Assembly (NCBI GenBank): GCA_025463965.1
Contig: JAODBN010000426.1
Coordinates: 1 to 18,984, forward strand
Length of the DNA stretch: 18,984 bases
DNA from: Acidimicrobiaceae bacterium
GTDB taxonomy: Bacteria; Actinomycetota; Acidimicrobiia; Acidimicrobiales; Bog-793
Direction: 5' to 3'
Numbering within the stretch: position 1 is the first letter of the stretch; each line of letters opens with the position of its first letter. Positions 6,717 to 13,286 of this stretch are shown here, in pieces. Under the pieces are notes generated by a model. The model made no database searches. It was not told the DNA's origin and worked only from the letters and a program-made list of their open reading frames with translations. Made by a program: the position numbers and the translations under genes.

Positions 6717-8032
6717 CACAGATCCGCCTCAATCGCTCGACCCGCGATGGAGCGAGCTCGCAAGCGAATCCAGTGCTGCCTCCGTCCACCGGCCCACGGA
6801 TCGACCCGTACGTCAAAGATGTCGTCGATCTTGCAATCCGCCCCGAGGTGCTCGCAGCTCGCTTGGACGACGACGCTCCACCCTTTGCTCATCGCGTCGT
6901 CAATATGATCGGCCTCGAAGCTCACGCGTTCGTCGGCGTCGATCTTCGCGATCACCGTGTCTTCATCTGTACGAAGAAAAATGTCATGATTCGAGACTGC
7001 ATAGTTCACGGGGAGCGCAACGGGTCCGTCTGCGGCATTGAAGACGATCCGTCCAACGCCGGACTTGCAAAGCAGGGTCCAGTTTCGATCTGGTTCGAGC
7101 ACAACGAGATGTGGCTGGCGAACCGCGGGCGCGCTGCCCGACGATCGCTCCACGTTTCCCCCGAGCAGCTCTGCTGTCGAGGTACCGAGGGCCACGGCAA
7201 TTCGCGCCACGGCATTCATGGGGGGTTGGGCGGTTGGTGCTGTCTCGAGGTACTCGAGGTACCCCGCCGACATTCCGGATTGTTCGGCGAGTTCCTCTGG
7301 CGTCATCTTGGCGCGCTCTCGCCAGTAGCGCACCCGCCGGCCGAGATCGCCTCGAAGTGTGGGTGTTTCGGAAAGGGACACTGCGTCGCGCTTGTCATGG
7401 TTCATCGTGGAGTTCCTCCCCGACCGAGTAGTTGCCAAAGACGGGCCAACCGAATGTCTTTCATCCGTACCGAGGTCGAGCACGACGTCGATGACGCCCA
7501 TGTGACCCCGGAAGAGCGGTGACAACCCGGAGTGGGCGAAGACCTCTCGCATGCACGAATTGCTGGCGAGAACTTGCGCGACGAACTGCGTGAAGCCGTT
7601 CGACCGCGCATGGTCGACGAGGAGTCGAAGAAGGATTGTTTCAAGACCTTGCCTCTGGAAGTGATCGGCGACGACGAATGCCACCTCGGCCACCGTTTGA
7701 TTGTCGATCCATTCGTAGCGGCCGACGCCGACGACTGTGCCATCGTCGAGCACAACGAACGCCATCCGGCGGCGGTGGTCGATCGTGGCGAAGGAGCTTG
7801 CCTCCTGCGAAGTCAGGTTCGGATGGGCGCCGAAGAAGCGGTTGTGGATACTCGTTGCCAAAATGCGCGCGTGAAACTCGACAAGTGCTGGGGCATCGCT
7901 CGGCTCAATCGGTCGAATGAAGACGCCTTGACCGTTCGGAAGCACAAACTCTCCGCGCGTCCGGTCCGCTTCCGTCTTGGTCGACGCGACGCGGGTTCTC
8001 GATGCGGATGGCGAGCTCACGGATGTAGTCAT
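6716..8032 (-). CDS. GNAT acetyltransferase - XRE helix-turn-helix - PPOX three-domain reading frame
   Basis: One uninterrupted frame of 438 residues holds three domains. The GNAT domain (about 27-190) has VFIRPIEPSDAPALVEFHAR, NRFFGAHPNL, VAEVAFVVADHFQRQGLETI and VLASNSCMREVFAHSGL. An XRE helix-turn-helix follows (about 230-292, VRYWRERAKMTPEELAEQSG, GYLEYLE). A PPOX split barrel ends it (about 315-415, GRIVFNAADGPVALPVNYAV). The acetyl-CoA loop reads QRQGLE, with Glu where Gly or Ala is usual, so activity is uncertain. ATG 8032 has no ribosome-binding site, but a GGGCC-N4-GGCCC box sits about 42 bases upstream, which would suit a leaderless message; TTG 8104 is the other option. At 7405 a perfect ribosome-binding site and an ATG could start a separate 229-residue XRE-PPOX protein of normal family length. 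The product may thus be a true fusion or two genes joined by a small indel. The last base overlaps the next PPOX start. Confidence 0.8.
   Translation of the reverse strand: MTTSVSSPSASRTRVASTKTEADRTRGEFVLPNGQGVFIRPIEPSDAPALVEFHARILATSIHNRFFGAHPNLTSQEASSFATIDHRRRMAFVVLDDGTVVGVGRYEWIDNQTVAEVAFVVADHFQRQGLETILLRLLVDHARSNGFTQFVAQVLASNSCMREVFAHSGLSPLFRGHMGVIDVVLDLGTDERHSVGPSLATTRSGRNSTMNHDKRDAVSLSETPTLRGDLGRRVRYWRERAKMTPEELAEQSGMSAGYLEYLETAPTAQPPMNAVARIAVALGTSTAELLGGNVERSSGSAPAVRQPHLVVLEPDRNWTLLCKSGVGRIVFNAADGPVALPVNYAVSNHDIFLRTDEDTVIAKIDADERVSFEADHIDDAMSKGWSVVVQASCEHLGADCKIDDIFDVRVDPWAGGRRQHWIRLRARSIAGRAIEADL
7403..7421 (-). promoter_or_regulatory. Strong internal ribosome-binding site and ATG inside the GNAT-XRE-PPOX frame
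   Basis: The reverse strand has GGGGAGGAA (complement of 7413-7421), a 7-base spacer, then ATG at 7405. In the next frame a TGA (7404-7402) overlaps this ATG as ATGA, the usual junction of coupled genes. The site would yield an XRE-PPOX protein of 229 residues and decides whether this locus makes one product or two. Confidence 0.7.
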
Positions 8033-8067
8033 GGCCCAAGGATGAGCGCGCGGCCTCAACGGAGATA

Positions 8068-8081
8068 GGGCCAATCGGCCC
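8068..8081 (-). promoter_or_regulatory. Palindromic DosR-like box before the GNAT-XRE-PPOX gene
   Basis: GGGCC-AATC-GGCCC has the 5-4-5 spacing of the DosR box and matches GGGACTWWAGTCCC at 10 of 14 positions on either strand. Its centre is about 42 bases from ATG 8032. CATCCT at -12 to -7 from that ATG could serve as a weak -10 for a leaderless transcript. It would be non-functional if translation began further upstream. Confidence 0.4.
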
Positions 8082-8143
8082 GAGTCGAGTGACGACCTTG
8101 CCAAACGGCGCGGTCTGTAGATGCGAAGTCGCTTTGTCGATGA

Positions 8144-8163
8144 GCCAATTGGGGCCCATTGGC
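8144..8163. repeat. Near-palindrome between the GNAT and universal stress genes
   Basis: GCCAAT and ATTGGC flank an 8-base GC core (TGGGGCCC). Sixteen of 20 positions are symmetric. It lies about 90 bases before the universal stress gene and could be an operator for that divergent promoter. The match to the DosR box is poor. Confidence 0.3.
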
Positions 8164-8251
8164 TGAATCGCGACGTGATTCAAGGGTCAGATTGGGAAGC
8201 ATGGAGCGATCCGAGAGTGGCCGCTCGAGAGGCCCCGACTATGGAGGACAG

Positions 8252-8713
8252 ATGACAAATGACACGGCTCCAACGATCGAGTGCACCGTCGTGGTTGGCA
8301 TCGACAGGTCGCATTCATCAAAGGCCGCGCTCGATTGGGCCGCGCAACAAGCCCGCCTCACCGACTCACCTCTTGCCGCGATCGCGACATGGGAATGGCC
8401 GACGAGCTATGGAGCGATGATCCCCTGGCCGGATAACGTTGACTTCGAAGCTGATGTCCGCATCGTGCTCCAACAGAGCGTGGATCAAGTCCTCGGAGCC
8501 GACCACCGCGCCGAGGTGACGCAGCGAGTGGTCCACGGCCACCCTACCCCTGCTCTTGAAGACGCATTGCGAGACGCGGCACTTCTCGTTGTCGGAAGTC
8601 GCAGACACGGCGGGTTCGCCGCGATGTTGCTCGGATCGGTGAGCGAGTTCTTGGCGACGCACGCCCACTGTCTCGTTGTAATGGTTCGCGGCGACGAGAA
8701 GCCGGCCGACTGA
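8252..8713 (+). CDS. Universal stress protein (UspA family, single domain)
   Basis: This 153-residue single Usp domain starts at ATG 8252, with GGAGG 4 bases upstream; the longer frame to 8159 lacks support. The N-terminal strand reads VVVGIDRS with Asp18, followed by SKAALDWAAQQA. The nucleotide loop (115-129) is GSRRHGGFAAMLLGS, close to the ATP-binding pattern G-2x-G-9x-G-S. The second Gly is replaced by Arg118, so ATP binding may be weakened. Usp genes are among the commonest members of the DosR regulon in mycobacteria, and Rv3134c lies directly before devR, so its presence beside a DosR-like regulator and PPOX genes is telling. It is transcribed divergently from the GNAT-XRE-PPOX gene and convergently with the kinase gene, 16 bases away, with a hairpin between. 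No clear GGGAC box was found directly before it. Confidence 0.9.
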   Translation: MTNDTAPTIECTVVVGIDRSHSSKAALDWAAQQARLTDSPLAAIATWEWPTSYGAMIPWPDNVDFEADVRIVLQQSVDQVLGADHRAEVTQRVVHGHPTPALEDALRDAALLVVGSRRHGGFAAMLLGSVSEFLATHAHCLVVMVRGDEKPAD

Positions 8714-8733
8714 CGCGTGTGCGGCCGCGTCAG
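8710..8733. terminator. Hairpin between convergent universal-stress and kinase genes
   Basis: CTGACGCG (8710-8717) pairs perfectly with CGCGTCAG (8726-8733) around an 8-base loop. It overlaps the 3' ends of both convergent genes, so it could terminate from either side. No T-run is present. Confidence 0.5.
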
Positions 8734-10217
8734 GCGTTCAATGGGACGTGCCATTCGACGATGGTCCCGTTTGGATCCCGACGAAGCACCGTGCACACAC
8801 CGCCGAGGTTGGCGGCGCGAGTCTGCATGTTCCGTAGCCCGTTGCCGCCTTTAGGTCCTTCGGTGATGCCGATGCCGTCATCGACGAGAGAGAAGACGAG
8901 CCAGCCGTCCTCGATCGCCACCATCGCCTCGACGTTCGCGGCGTTTGCGTGTCGAACGATGTTCGAAAGGCCCTCACCGAACACCTGCAGCAGGTGCGTC
9001 GTGACTGCTTCTGGGATCACGAGGTCGATGGCGCCGTCGAATGTGACCCGAGGAACGAACCCCAGTTCCTCTCGATACTTGTCGGCGAGGCGCAGCATCT
9101 CGTCGCGAAGTCCCGACGCCTCTTCGGTGCGACCCGGCAGACGAAAGATCGTGTTTCGAATCTCTTTGATCACGCCGTCGAGACTGTCGATCGCCGCGTC
9201 GATGCGTTCGCCCGGCTTGCCGGACACGGCGGCCCGCGTCGCTTGCAGGGACATTCCAAGGGCGAAGAGCTGCTGAATGACCGTGTCGTGGAGGTCGCGA
9301 GCGATCCGCTCGTCCTCTGCGACGATCCCAAGACGATCAATCTCATCTCGAACTTCACCGATCTCGATCGCGGCAGCCGTCGAGCTGGCGAACACCTCGG
9401 CGAATGCGATATCGAGTTCCTGATAGGCAGACTTGCCGCGAAGTCGGGCGAGAACGAGCGTGCCCAGTCGCCGCTCATCCGCGACGAGCGGCACGTACAG
9501 ACCAGGTCCAAGCCCGAGTTCGATGACCTCAGAAGGCACATTGGCGGCAACGGAGAGGTCCTCGATCACCTCTGAGATGCTGGTCTGCATCACTTGGGCC
9601 GAGCGGCTTGTTTCCGCCGAGAGCGTGACGCCGAGCAGCACGTCGGTGCCGGCGCCATCGACCGAAGTGATCTCGAGTTCGCCCGATGGCGATGGCGTAA
9701 CGATCCATACGGCGTCGGACCGGCTAAGGATGCGCGCTCGCTGGGCAACGAACGGGAGGATCGTCTGCACGGTGGCGCCGCTCAGCAGCCGCTGGGTGAT
9801 CTCGTTCACCGAATGCAATCGATCGATCGCCTGTTGACGATCGCGAGCGTCGCGGACGAATGCTGCGGCGTACCGCTTGCCGCGAAGTTCGACTGGGGTC
9901 AGGCTGACGTCGACAGCGAACTCTTCCCCTTCACGACGTTGACCGGCGAGCTGTAACCCCACACCCATCTGTCTCGCGCGTGGCTCGGCGAAGAAGCGCT
10001 GGATATGTTCTCGGTGTCGATCACGAAGCGCCAGGGGAACGAGAGTCTCGATCGGCTCGCCGACGAGCTCCTCGGGGAAGTAGCCGAAGAGGTCGGTGAC
10101 AGCTGGACTCGACAGCACGATGGTGCCCGAGTCGTCGATTACGACGACTGCATCGGGGCTCGCTGAGAAGATCGCTCCGAGCAGCTGACCGGGTTCGTGA
10201 TTAGGGCCGCTTCCCAT
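8730..10217 (-). CDS. PAS-GAF sensor histidine kinase of the DosS/DevS (NarL-partner) type
   Basis: The 495-residue kinase has a PAS domain (about 8-125, SASPDAVVVIDDSGTIVLSS and LFGYFPEELVGEP), a GAF domain (about 145-290, ending LYVPLVADERRLGTLVLARL), a HisKA_3 dimerisation domain and a HATPase domain. His310 in EDERIARDLHDTVIQQLFAL is the phosphorylated residue. The N box is EGLSNIVRHA (about 415-424) and the G boxes are DDGIGI and GNGLRNMQTRA. No membrane helix is seen, so it is cytosolic. HisKA_3 kinases pair with NarL/FixJ regulators, and this one resembles mycobacterial DosS. DosS, however, has two GAF domains with a haem-binding first GAF; here a PAS domain replaces one GAF and haem binding cannot be judged. 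It probably phosphorylates the DosR-like regulator although separated from it by about 2.5 kb. ATG 10217 has only a weak ribosome-binding site. Confidence 0.9.
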   Translation of the reverse strand: MGSGPNHEPGQLLGAIFSASPDAVVVIDDSGTIVLSSPAVTDLFGYFPEELVGEPIETLVPLALRDRHREHIQRFFAEPRARQMGVGLQLAGQRREGEEFAVDVSLTPVELRGKRYAAAFVRDARDRQQAIDRLHSVNEITQRLLSGATVQTILPFVAQRARILSRSDAVWIVTPSPSGELEITSVDGAGTDVLLGVTLSAETSRSAQVMQTSISEVIEDLSVAANVPSEVIELGLGPGLYVPLVADERRLGTLVLARLRGKSAYQELDIAFAEVFASSTAAAIEIGEVRDEIDRLGIVAEDERIARDLHDTVIQQLFALGMSLQATRAAVSGKPGERIDAAIDSLDGVIKEIRNTIFRLPGRTEEASGLRDEMLRLADKYREELGFVPRVTFDGAIDLVIPEAVTTHLLQVFGEGLSNIVRHANAANVEAMVAIEDGWLVFSLVDDGIGITEGPKGGNGLRNMQTRAANLGGVCTVLRRDPNGTIVEWHVPLNA

Positions 10218-10369
10218 GCTCAGGTTCTAGTCGCGCCACCCCTTAAGCGTATCGAAGGACCTGGTAACGAGTAGTTCTGCCTGCCACCATGGCTGAGCGC
10301 CAACCGTGACGGGAGCGACGGTCAAATGGCCTCGGACCGTCGCGGACTGGTTGGTCGTAAGCTGTCAAC
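10218..10369. other. Intergenic stretch before the toxin-antitoxin remnant
   Basis: This is the upstream region of the kinase gene and of the antitoxin remnant. Together with that remnant it makes about 800 bases without an intact gene. Apart from a 9-bp inverted repeat at 10315-10343 I see no GGGAC box, clear promoter or RNA gene. Confidence 0.35.
10315..10343. repeat. Perfect 9-bp inverted repeat upstream of the toxin-antitoxin remnant
   Basis: GCGACGGTC (10315-10323) and GACCGTCGC (10335-10343) with an 11-base loop. It lies about 27 bases before the possible antitoxin start. It could be the module's operator or a hairpin between units. No T-run follows. Confidence 0.4.
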
Positions 10370-10533
10370 GTGTCGATCGCCGAAGAGAACCACCAACGTG
10401 GCGTCCACATTTGGCCGGTAGAAGAGGCTGTGACACGCGGGCGCGGCCACTTCCTCCCGCCAGCGAGCTGGTGGTTGATGGCGCGACGCCGGAAGAGTGG
10501 GAGGCGTTCCACTCAGCACTAGCTGAGGTATGA
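10370..10533 (+). pseudogene. Antitoxin remnant (VapB/PHD-like) with frameshift
   Basis: The last part reads LPPASELVVDGATPEEWEAF, then HSALAEV and TGA at 10531-10533. That TGA overlaps the ATG of the PIN-toxin remnant (ATGA), as in intact toxin-antitoxin operons. Upstream in another frame, from GTG 10370, it reads VSIAEENHQRGVHIWPVEEA. Joining them needs a frame change near 10440-10460. The ending TPEEWEAFHSALAE resembles tails of short antitoxins. Family and start are uncertain; the overlap with the toxin is the strongest evidence. Confidence 0.4.
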
Positions 10534-11002
10534 CGTCACCGCTCGAAGCGGTTGTCGTCGACACGAACGCCTCAGCTGGCTCCTTGAGGGTCGCAGCGAC
10601 CCGATCACCGAGCGTCACCGATTGTTAATCGGCTCGCGTCCGATCGTGGTGCCATTCCAAGTCGTGGCCGAGATTCGTTACAGGATGCAACGCGCTCACT
10701 GGGGCGACTTTCGTGTGCGGGGGACAGAGCAGTCCCTTGCGGCCCTCGCGATCGCGCAGCCGGACGACGAAACGATCACTGTCTACGCGCGCTTGCGACT
10801 CCGGGCCGCCGAGCAAGGCCATCCACTCGGCCACAAGGTCCACGACGGAGATCGTTGGTTCGTCGTGGTCGCGGTTGCACCGACACCGACCAACTTTCGG
10901 CTGCCGACTTCTTGGGCGCGATCCGGGCACGATTGGGCGCGTAATCCCAGGTCGTCAGCAACACCACCGGTCAGTTACGGTCAAAGCACGAAATCGTTCT
11001 GA
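10530..11002 (+). pseudogene. VapC-type PIN-domain toxin, frameshifted
   Basis: The first frame starts at ATG 10530 with MTSPLEAVVVDTNA and stops at TAA about 30 codons later. A second frame takes over near 10568: LSWLLEGRSDPITERHRLLI, IVVPFQVVAEIRYRMQRAHW, then GHPLGHKVHDGDRWFVVVAV. Joined, they give the PIN pattern with the first Asp (VVDTN), the conserved Glu (VVAEIRY) and a later Asp (DGDRW), which are the metal ligands of this RNase fold. The frames join if one base is restored in the AACGCCTCAGC stretch (expected DTN-V-LSWLL). The C-terminus after VVVAVAP no longer fits the family, so there is a second lesion or truncation. It is a clearly broken toxin gene. Coupling to the antitoxin remnant supports an original VapBC-like module. 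Confidence 0.75.
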
Positions 11003-11029
11003 CCGGCGAGAACAGAAGAAAAAACAGCG

Positions 11030-11100
11030 AGCGGGCGACGGGAATCGAACCCGCGTTCTCAGCTTGGGAAGCTGATGTTCTGCCGCTGAACTACGCCCGC
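11030..11100 (-). tRNA. tRNA-Gly (anticodon CCC)
   Basis: The reverse strand folds as a complete cloverleaf. The acceptor stem is GCGGGCG/CGCCCGC, the D arm GTTC/GAAC with a 7-base loop, the anticodon stem TCAGC/GCTGA with loop TTCCCAA (anticodon CCC, reading GGG), and the T arm GCGGG-TTCGATT-CCCGT. CCA is not encoded. A T-rich stretch (TTTTTTCTTCT) starts about 10 bases past the 3' end and may end transcription. The gene sits where base composition changes, and tRNA 3' ends are common integration sites, but I found no second copy of its 3' end in the window. Confidence 0.97.
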
Positions 11101-11183
11101 CAGGCGTCCCATCGGCACGTACCTTCGTCTCACCCGGAAGGCCCGCGCCGCTGGGCCCCGCCACTGTATCGTGCGGGCTCACG

Positions 11184-11753
11184 ATGATCCTCTCCGACCG
11201 TTCCATCCATGAGGCGCTCGACGCCGGACAGATCGTGATCGACCCCCTGGACGAGGGCTGTATCCAGCCCTCCTCGGTCGATCTCCATGTGGACCGTTAC
11301 TTCCGGGTCTTCCGCAATCACTCCCAGCGGGTGATCGACGTCAAGGAGGACCAGGAGGAGCTGACCGAGCTGGTTGAGATCGTTGGCGACGAAGCCCTGA
11401 TCCTGCACCCCGGGGAATTCGTGCTGGGGGCCACCCGGGAGCGGGTCGCGCTTGCTTCCGACGTCGTCGGGCGCCTCGAGGGCAAGTCGAGCCTGGGGCG
11501 GCTCGGCCTCCTCATCCATTCCACAGCCGGCTTCGTCGACCCCGGCTTCGACGGCTATCTCACCCTTGAGCTGTCCAACGTGGCAAACCTTCCGATCACC
11601 GTGTACCCGGGGATGAAAATCGGCCAGATCAGCTTCTTGCGGATGACGAGCCCCGCAGACAGGCCGTACGGCTCGGGGGAGCTCGGTTCGAAGTACCAGC
11701 ATCAGCGAGGACCAACCCCCAGTCGGTACTTCGAGAACTTCCGACCACGCTGA
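11184..11753 (+). CDS. dcd: dCTP deaminase, dUMP-forming (Dcd-Dut type)
   Basis: The 189-residue enzyme converts dCTP to dUMP, or to dUTP in the mono-functional type, to supply thymidylate synthesis. Key residues fall where expected: Ser102 and Arg106 (EGKSSLGRLGLL), Asp119 (GFVDPGF) and the catalytic Glu129 (LTLELSN). The C-terminal PYGSGELGSKYQHQRGPTPS arm closes over the nucleotide. The length and the stretches HSTAGFVDPGF, SNVANLPITVYPGMKIGQIS and YQHQRGPTPSR follow the M. tuberculosis bifunctional enzyme closely. ATG 11184 lacks a clear ribosome-binding site; TATCGT at 11167-11172 could be a -10 giving a very short leader. The gene is divergent from tRNA-Gly and followed by a strong hairpin, so it is probably transcribed alone. 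Confidence 0.95.
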   Translation: MILSDRSIHEALDAGQIVIDPLDEGCIQPSSVDLHVDRYFRVFRNHSQRVIDVKEDQEELTELVEIVGDEALILHPGEFVLGATRERVALASDVVGRLEGKSSLGRLGLLIHSTAGFVDPGFDGYLTLELSNVANLPITVYPGMKIGQISFLRMTSPADRPYGSGELGSKYQHQRGPTPSRYFENFRPR

Positions 11754-11759
11754 GCTCCC

Positions 11760-11802
11760 GTCCCGAGAGCGCAACGTGGGTGAGAAAGCGCTCCCGGGAC
11801 GA
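11760..11802 (+). terminator. Hairpin after dcd
   Basis: CGTCCCGAGAGCG (11760-11772) pairs with CGCTCCCGGGACG (11790-11802), 12 of 13 bases, around a 17-base loop. It starts 7 bases after the dcd stop. It lacks a T-run on the forward strand. It may also serve the convergent secreted-protein gene. Confidence 0.55.
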
Positions 11803-11870
11803 GAAATGTTCGGGTCGGCGTGCGACCCATGAGCCGCTGGGACCGTGGTCCGGGCGGCCGCTGCGAGGGG

Positions 11871-12449
11871 TCAGCCGCTGATCTCGACCGAGTTCATCTG
11901 GTCGTTCCAGGCGCTGCCCACGTACGAGGAGTAGTTGAAGGGCGCCATGGTCAGCAGGCTTCCTCCTCCGGAGGTGGACTTGCTTCCGTAGGCGTAGCAG
12001 CCCGTCTCGTTGTCCCATGAGGAGACCGAGTTGCCAAAGCCGTAGCTCTGGAGGTCGATCCACAGGTTGGTCTGCTGCACTCCGAGCGTCGGAGAGCCGA
12101 AGTTGGCATTTTTGTAGAGATAGAGCCACTCGGTGTTGTTGTTGCTGCATGCCGTATCCGGAGTGATGCCGCTCGAGCGGGTGGGGGTGGCTCCTGCGTT
12201 GGTGCCGAGCGCCTGGTTCATCGCGGCGTCGCTCGCGAAGCACTCGAGCGTTCCGCTCGCGAGGATCGCGCACGCCTGTTGGCCGGTCTCTGCGGCGAGC
12301 ACGCCCGAGGTGGTCGAGGTTGCTGCGATGCGCGCGGTGAGCACCTTGGAGAAACCACGCGTTGTGGCGGCGCCGCCGGGAGCCGCCAGCGCCGTGGTCG
12401 CTCCGGCCACCGCGGAGGCGATCGCCGCAACTTTGATCCATCTACCCAT
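11871..12449 (-). CDS. Secreted peptidase-inhibitor-I36 / beta-gamma-crystallin-like protein
   Basis: The 192-residue precursor has a clear signal peptide (MGRWIKVAAIASAVAGATTA, cleavage near LAAPGGAA). The start at ATG 12449 follows AGAGGA by about 7 bases; the longer frame to 12542 is Arg-rich and unlikely. The mature part has four Cys (60, 70, 101, 151), probably two disulphides. The C-terminal 85 residues hold LYLYKNANFGSP, LWIDLQSYGFGNSVSSWDN, GCYAYGS and VGSAWNDQMNSVEI. This is the Tyr/Asn/Gly and 'YGF-N-SSW-N' pattern of the I36 metalloprotease-inhibitor / beta-gamma-crystallin fold from actinobacteria. Inhibitory activity cannot be assumed. It is divergent from the ECF sigma gene with 255 bases between, so control by that sigma factor is possible but untested. 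Confidence 0.8.
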   Translation of the reverse strand: MGRWIKVAAIASAVAGATTALAAPGGAATTRGFSKVLTARIAATSTTSGVLAAETGQQACAILASGTLECFASDAAMNQALGTNAGATPTRSSGITPDTACSNNNTEWLYLYKNANFGSPTLGVQQTNLWIDLQSYGFGNSVSSWDNETGCYAYGSKSTSGGGSLLTMAPFNYSSYVGSAWNDQMNSVEISG

Positions 12450-12704
12450 GACGGTCCTCTTTCTCAAAGCGCCGGCCGGCCTCCGAACGCCATGAGCCGC
12501 GCGTGTGCGCGCTGAGCTGGGAAGACGGGATAGTCGTGGCATCTTACGCGAGTAGACTCCTGCCCGGATAGTGCAATCACGAGGCCAATTCCGCCCTCAA
12601 TGTGAAATGGTTGCCAGAACGCCGGACAAGGGAGCGGTGTGGGCGCGGTAGCGTGGGAGTGGCGGCAAGTAAGTCGGTCCAGCGCAAGGTGGGGTGACGC
12701 CCTC

Positions 12705-13286
12705 GTGAGCACGAGAGCCCCGCGAGACGACATCGCACGTTTTCGCGCGGCCTTTGACGGCCATTACGACGCCGTACTCGCCTACGTCATGCGCAGGGCA
12801 GCCGACCCCGACGACGCGGAAGAAGTGCTCTCTACGACCTTCGCCATCGCCTGGCGCCGTATCGACCGGTTGCCCCCTGAGCCGTTCACGCTGACGTGGC
12901 TCTACCGCGTGGCCTGGCGAACGCTCGCCAACCAGGAGCGCGGCAACGCACGACGCCAAATGCTTGCCCGGCGCCTGGCGCTGCGCGCACGTTCGTCCGA
13001 GAGCGATTCGACCGACCAGGAGGCCCTCGTGCACGAGGGCCTCGCCCGGCTCAGCCCGAAAGAGCGCGAGGTGTTGCGGCTCGACGCCTGGGAGGAACTC
13101 TCCCACGCGGAGGCTGCTGCGGTCCTGGGTTGCAGCCCGAACGCCTTCGCCATCCGCCTGCACCGCGCCCGCCAGTCGCTTCGCTCCGAGCTCGGGCGTC
13201 TCGGCGCTACGGGGCCCGACGCCCCGACACCCTCACGCGCCAAGCGCTCCAAACCCCGATCGTCCTCCGCCAAGGAGGAGCGATGA
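12705..13286 (+). CDS. ECF-type RNA polymerase sigma factor
   Basis: With the GTG start at 12705 the protein has 193 residues. GGGGTGA lies 7 bases upstream. The frame extends to GTG 12639, preceded by AAGGGAG, but the extra 22 residues are Trp/Arg-rich and unlike the family. Sigma region 2 (about 15-80) has HYDAVLAYVMRRAADPDDAE and TTFAIAWRRIDRLP. Region 4 (about 110-162) has GLARLSPKEREVLRL, ELSHAEAAAVLGCSPNAFAI and RLHRARQSLRSEL. The linker is short and no region 3 is seen, as in ECF sigma factors. The tail is basic and Pro/Ser-rich. The stop overlaps the next start (ATGA), so it is translated together with a single-helix membrane protein, the usual sigma/anti-sigma arrangement. The stimulus is unknown. 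Confidence 0.9.
   Translation: MSTRAPRDDIARFRAAFDGHYDAVLAYVMRRAADPDDAEEVLSTTFAIAWRRIDRLPPEPFTLTWLYRVAWRTLANQERGNARRQMLARRLALRARSSESDSTDQEALVHEGLARLSPKEREVLRLDAWEELSHAEAAAVLGCSPNAFAIRLHRARQSLRSELGRLGATGPDAPTPSRAKRSKPRSSSAKEER

Noticed and set aside
7905..8183. Reverse-strand frame of 92 codons (start TTG 8183) with protein-like FGKVVTRLGPIGPISVEAAR
   Set aside because: It overlaps the GNAT start region in another frame, has no ribosome-binding site, ends in Arg/Ser-rich sequence inside the GNAT domain, and would contain the candidate operators at 8068 and 8144. A remnant cannot be excluded.
11030..11060. Attachment-site duplication of the tRNA-Gly 3' end
   Set aside because: I looked for GGGAATCGAACCCGCG elsewhere in the window and saw no second copy, so an att pair is not supported here.
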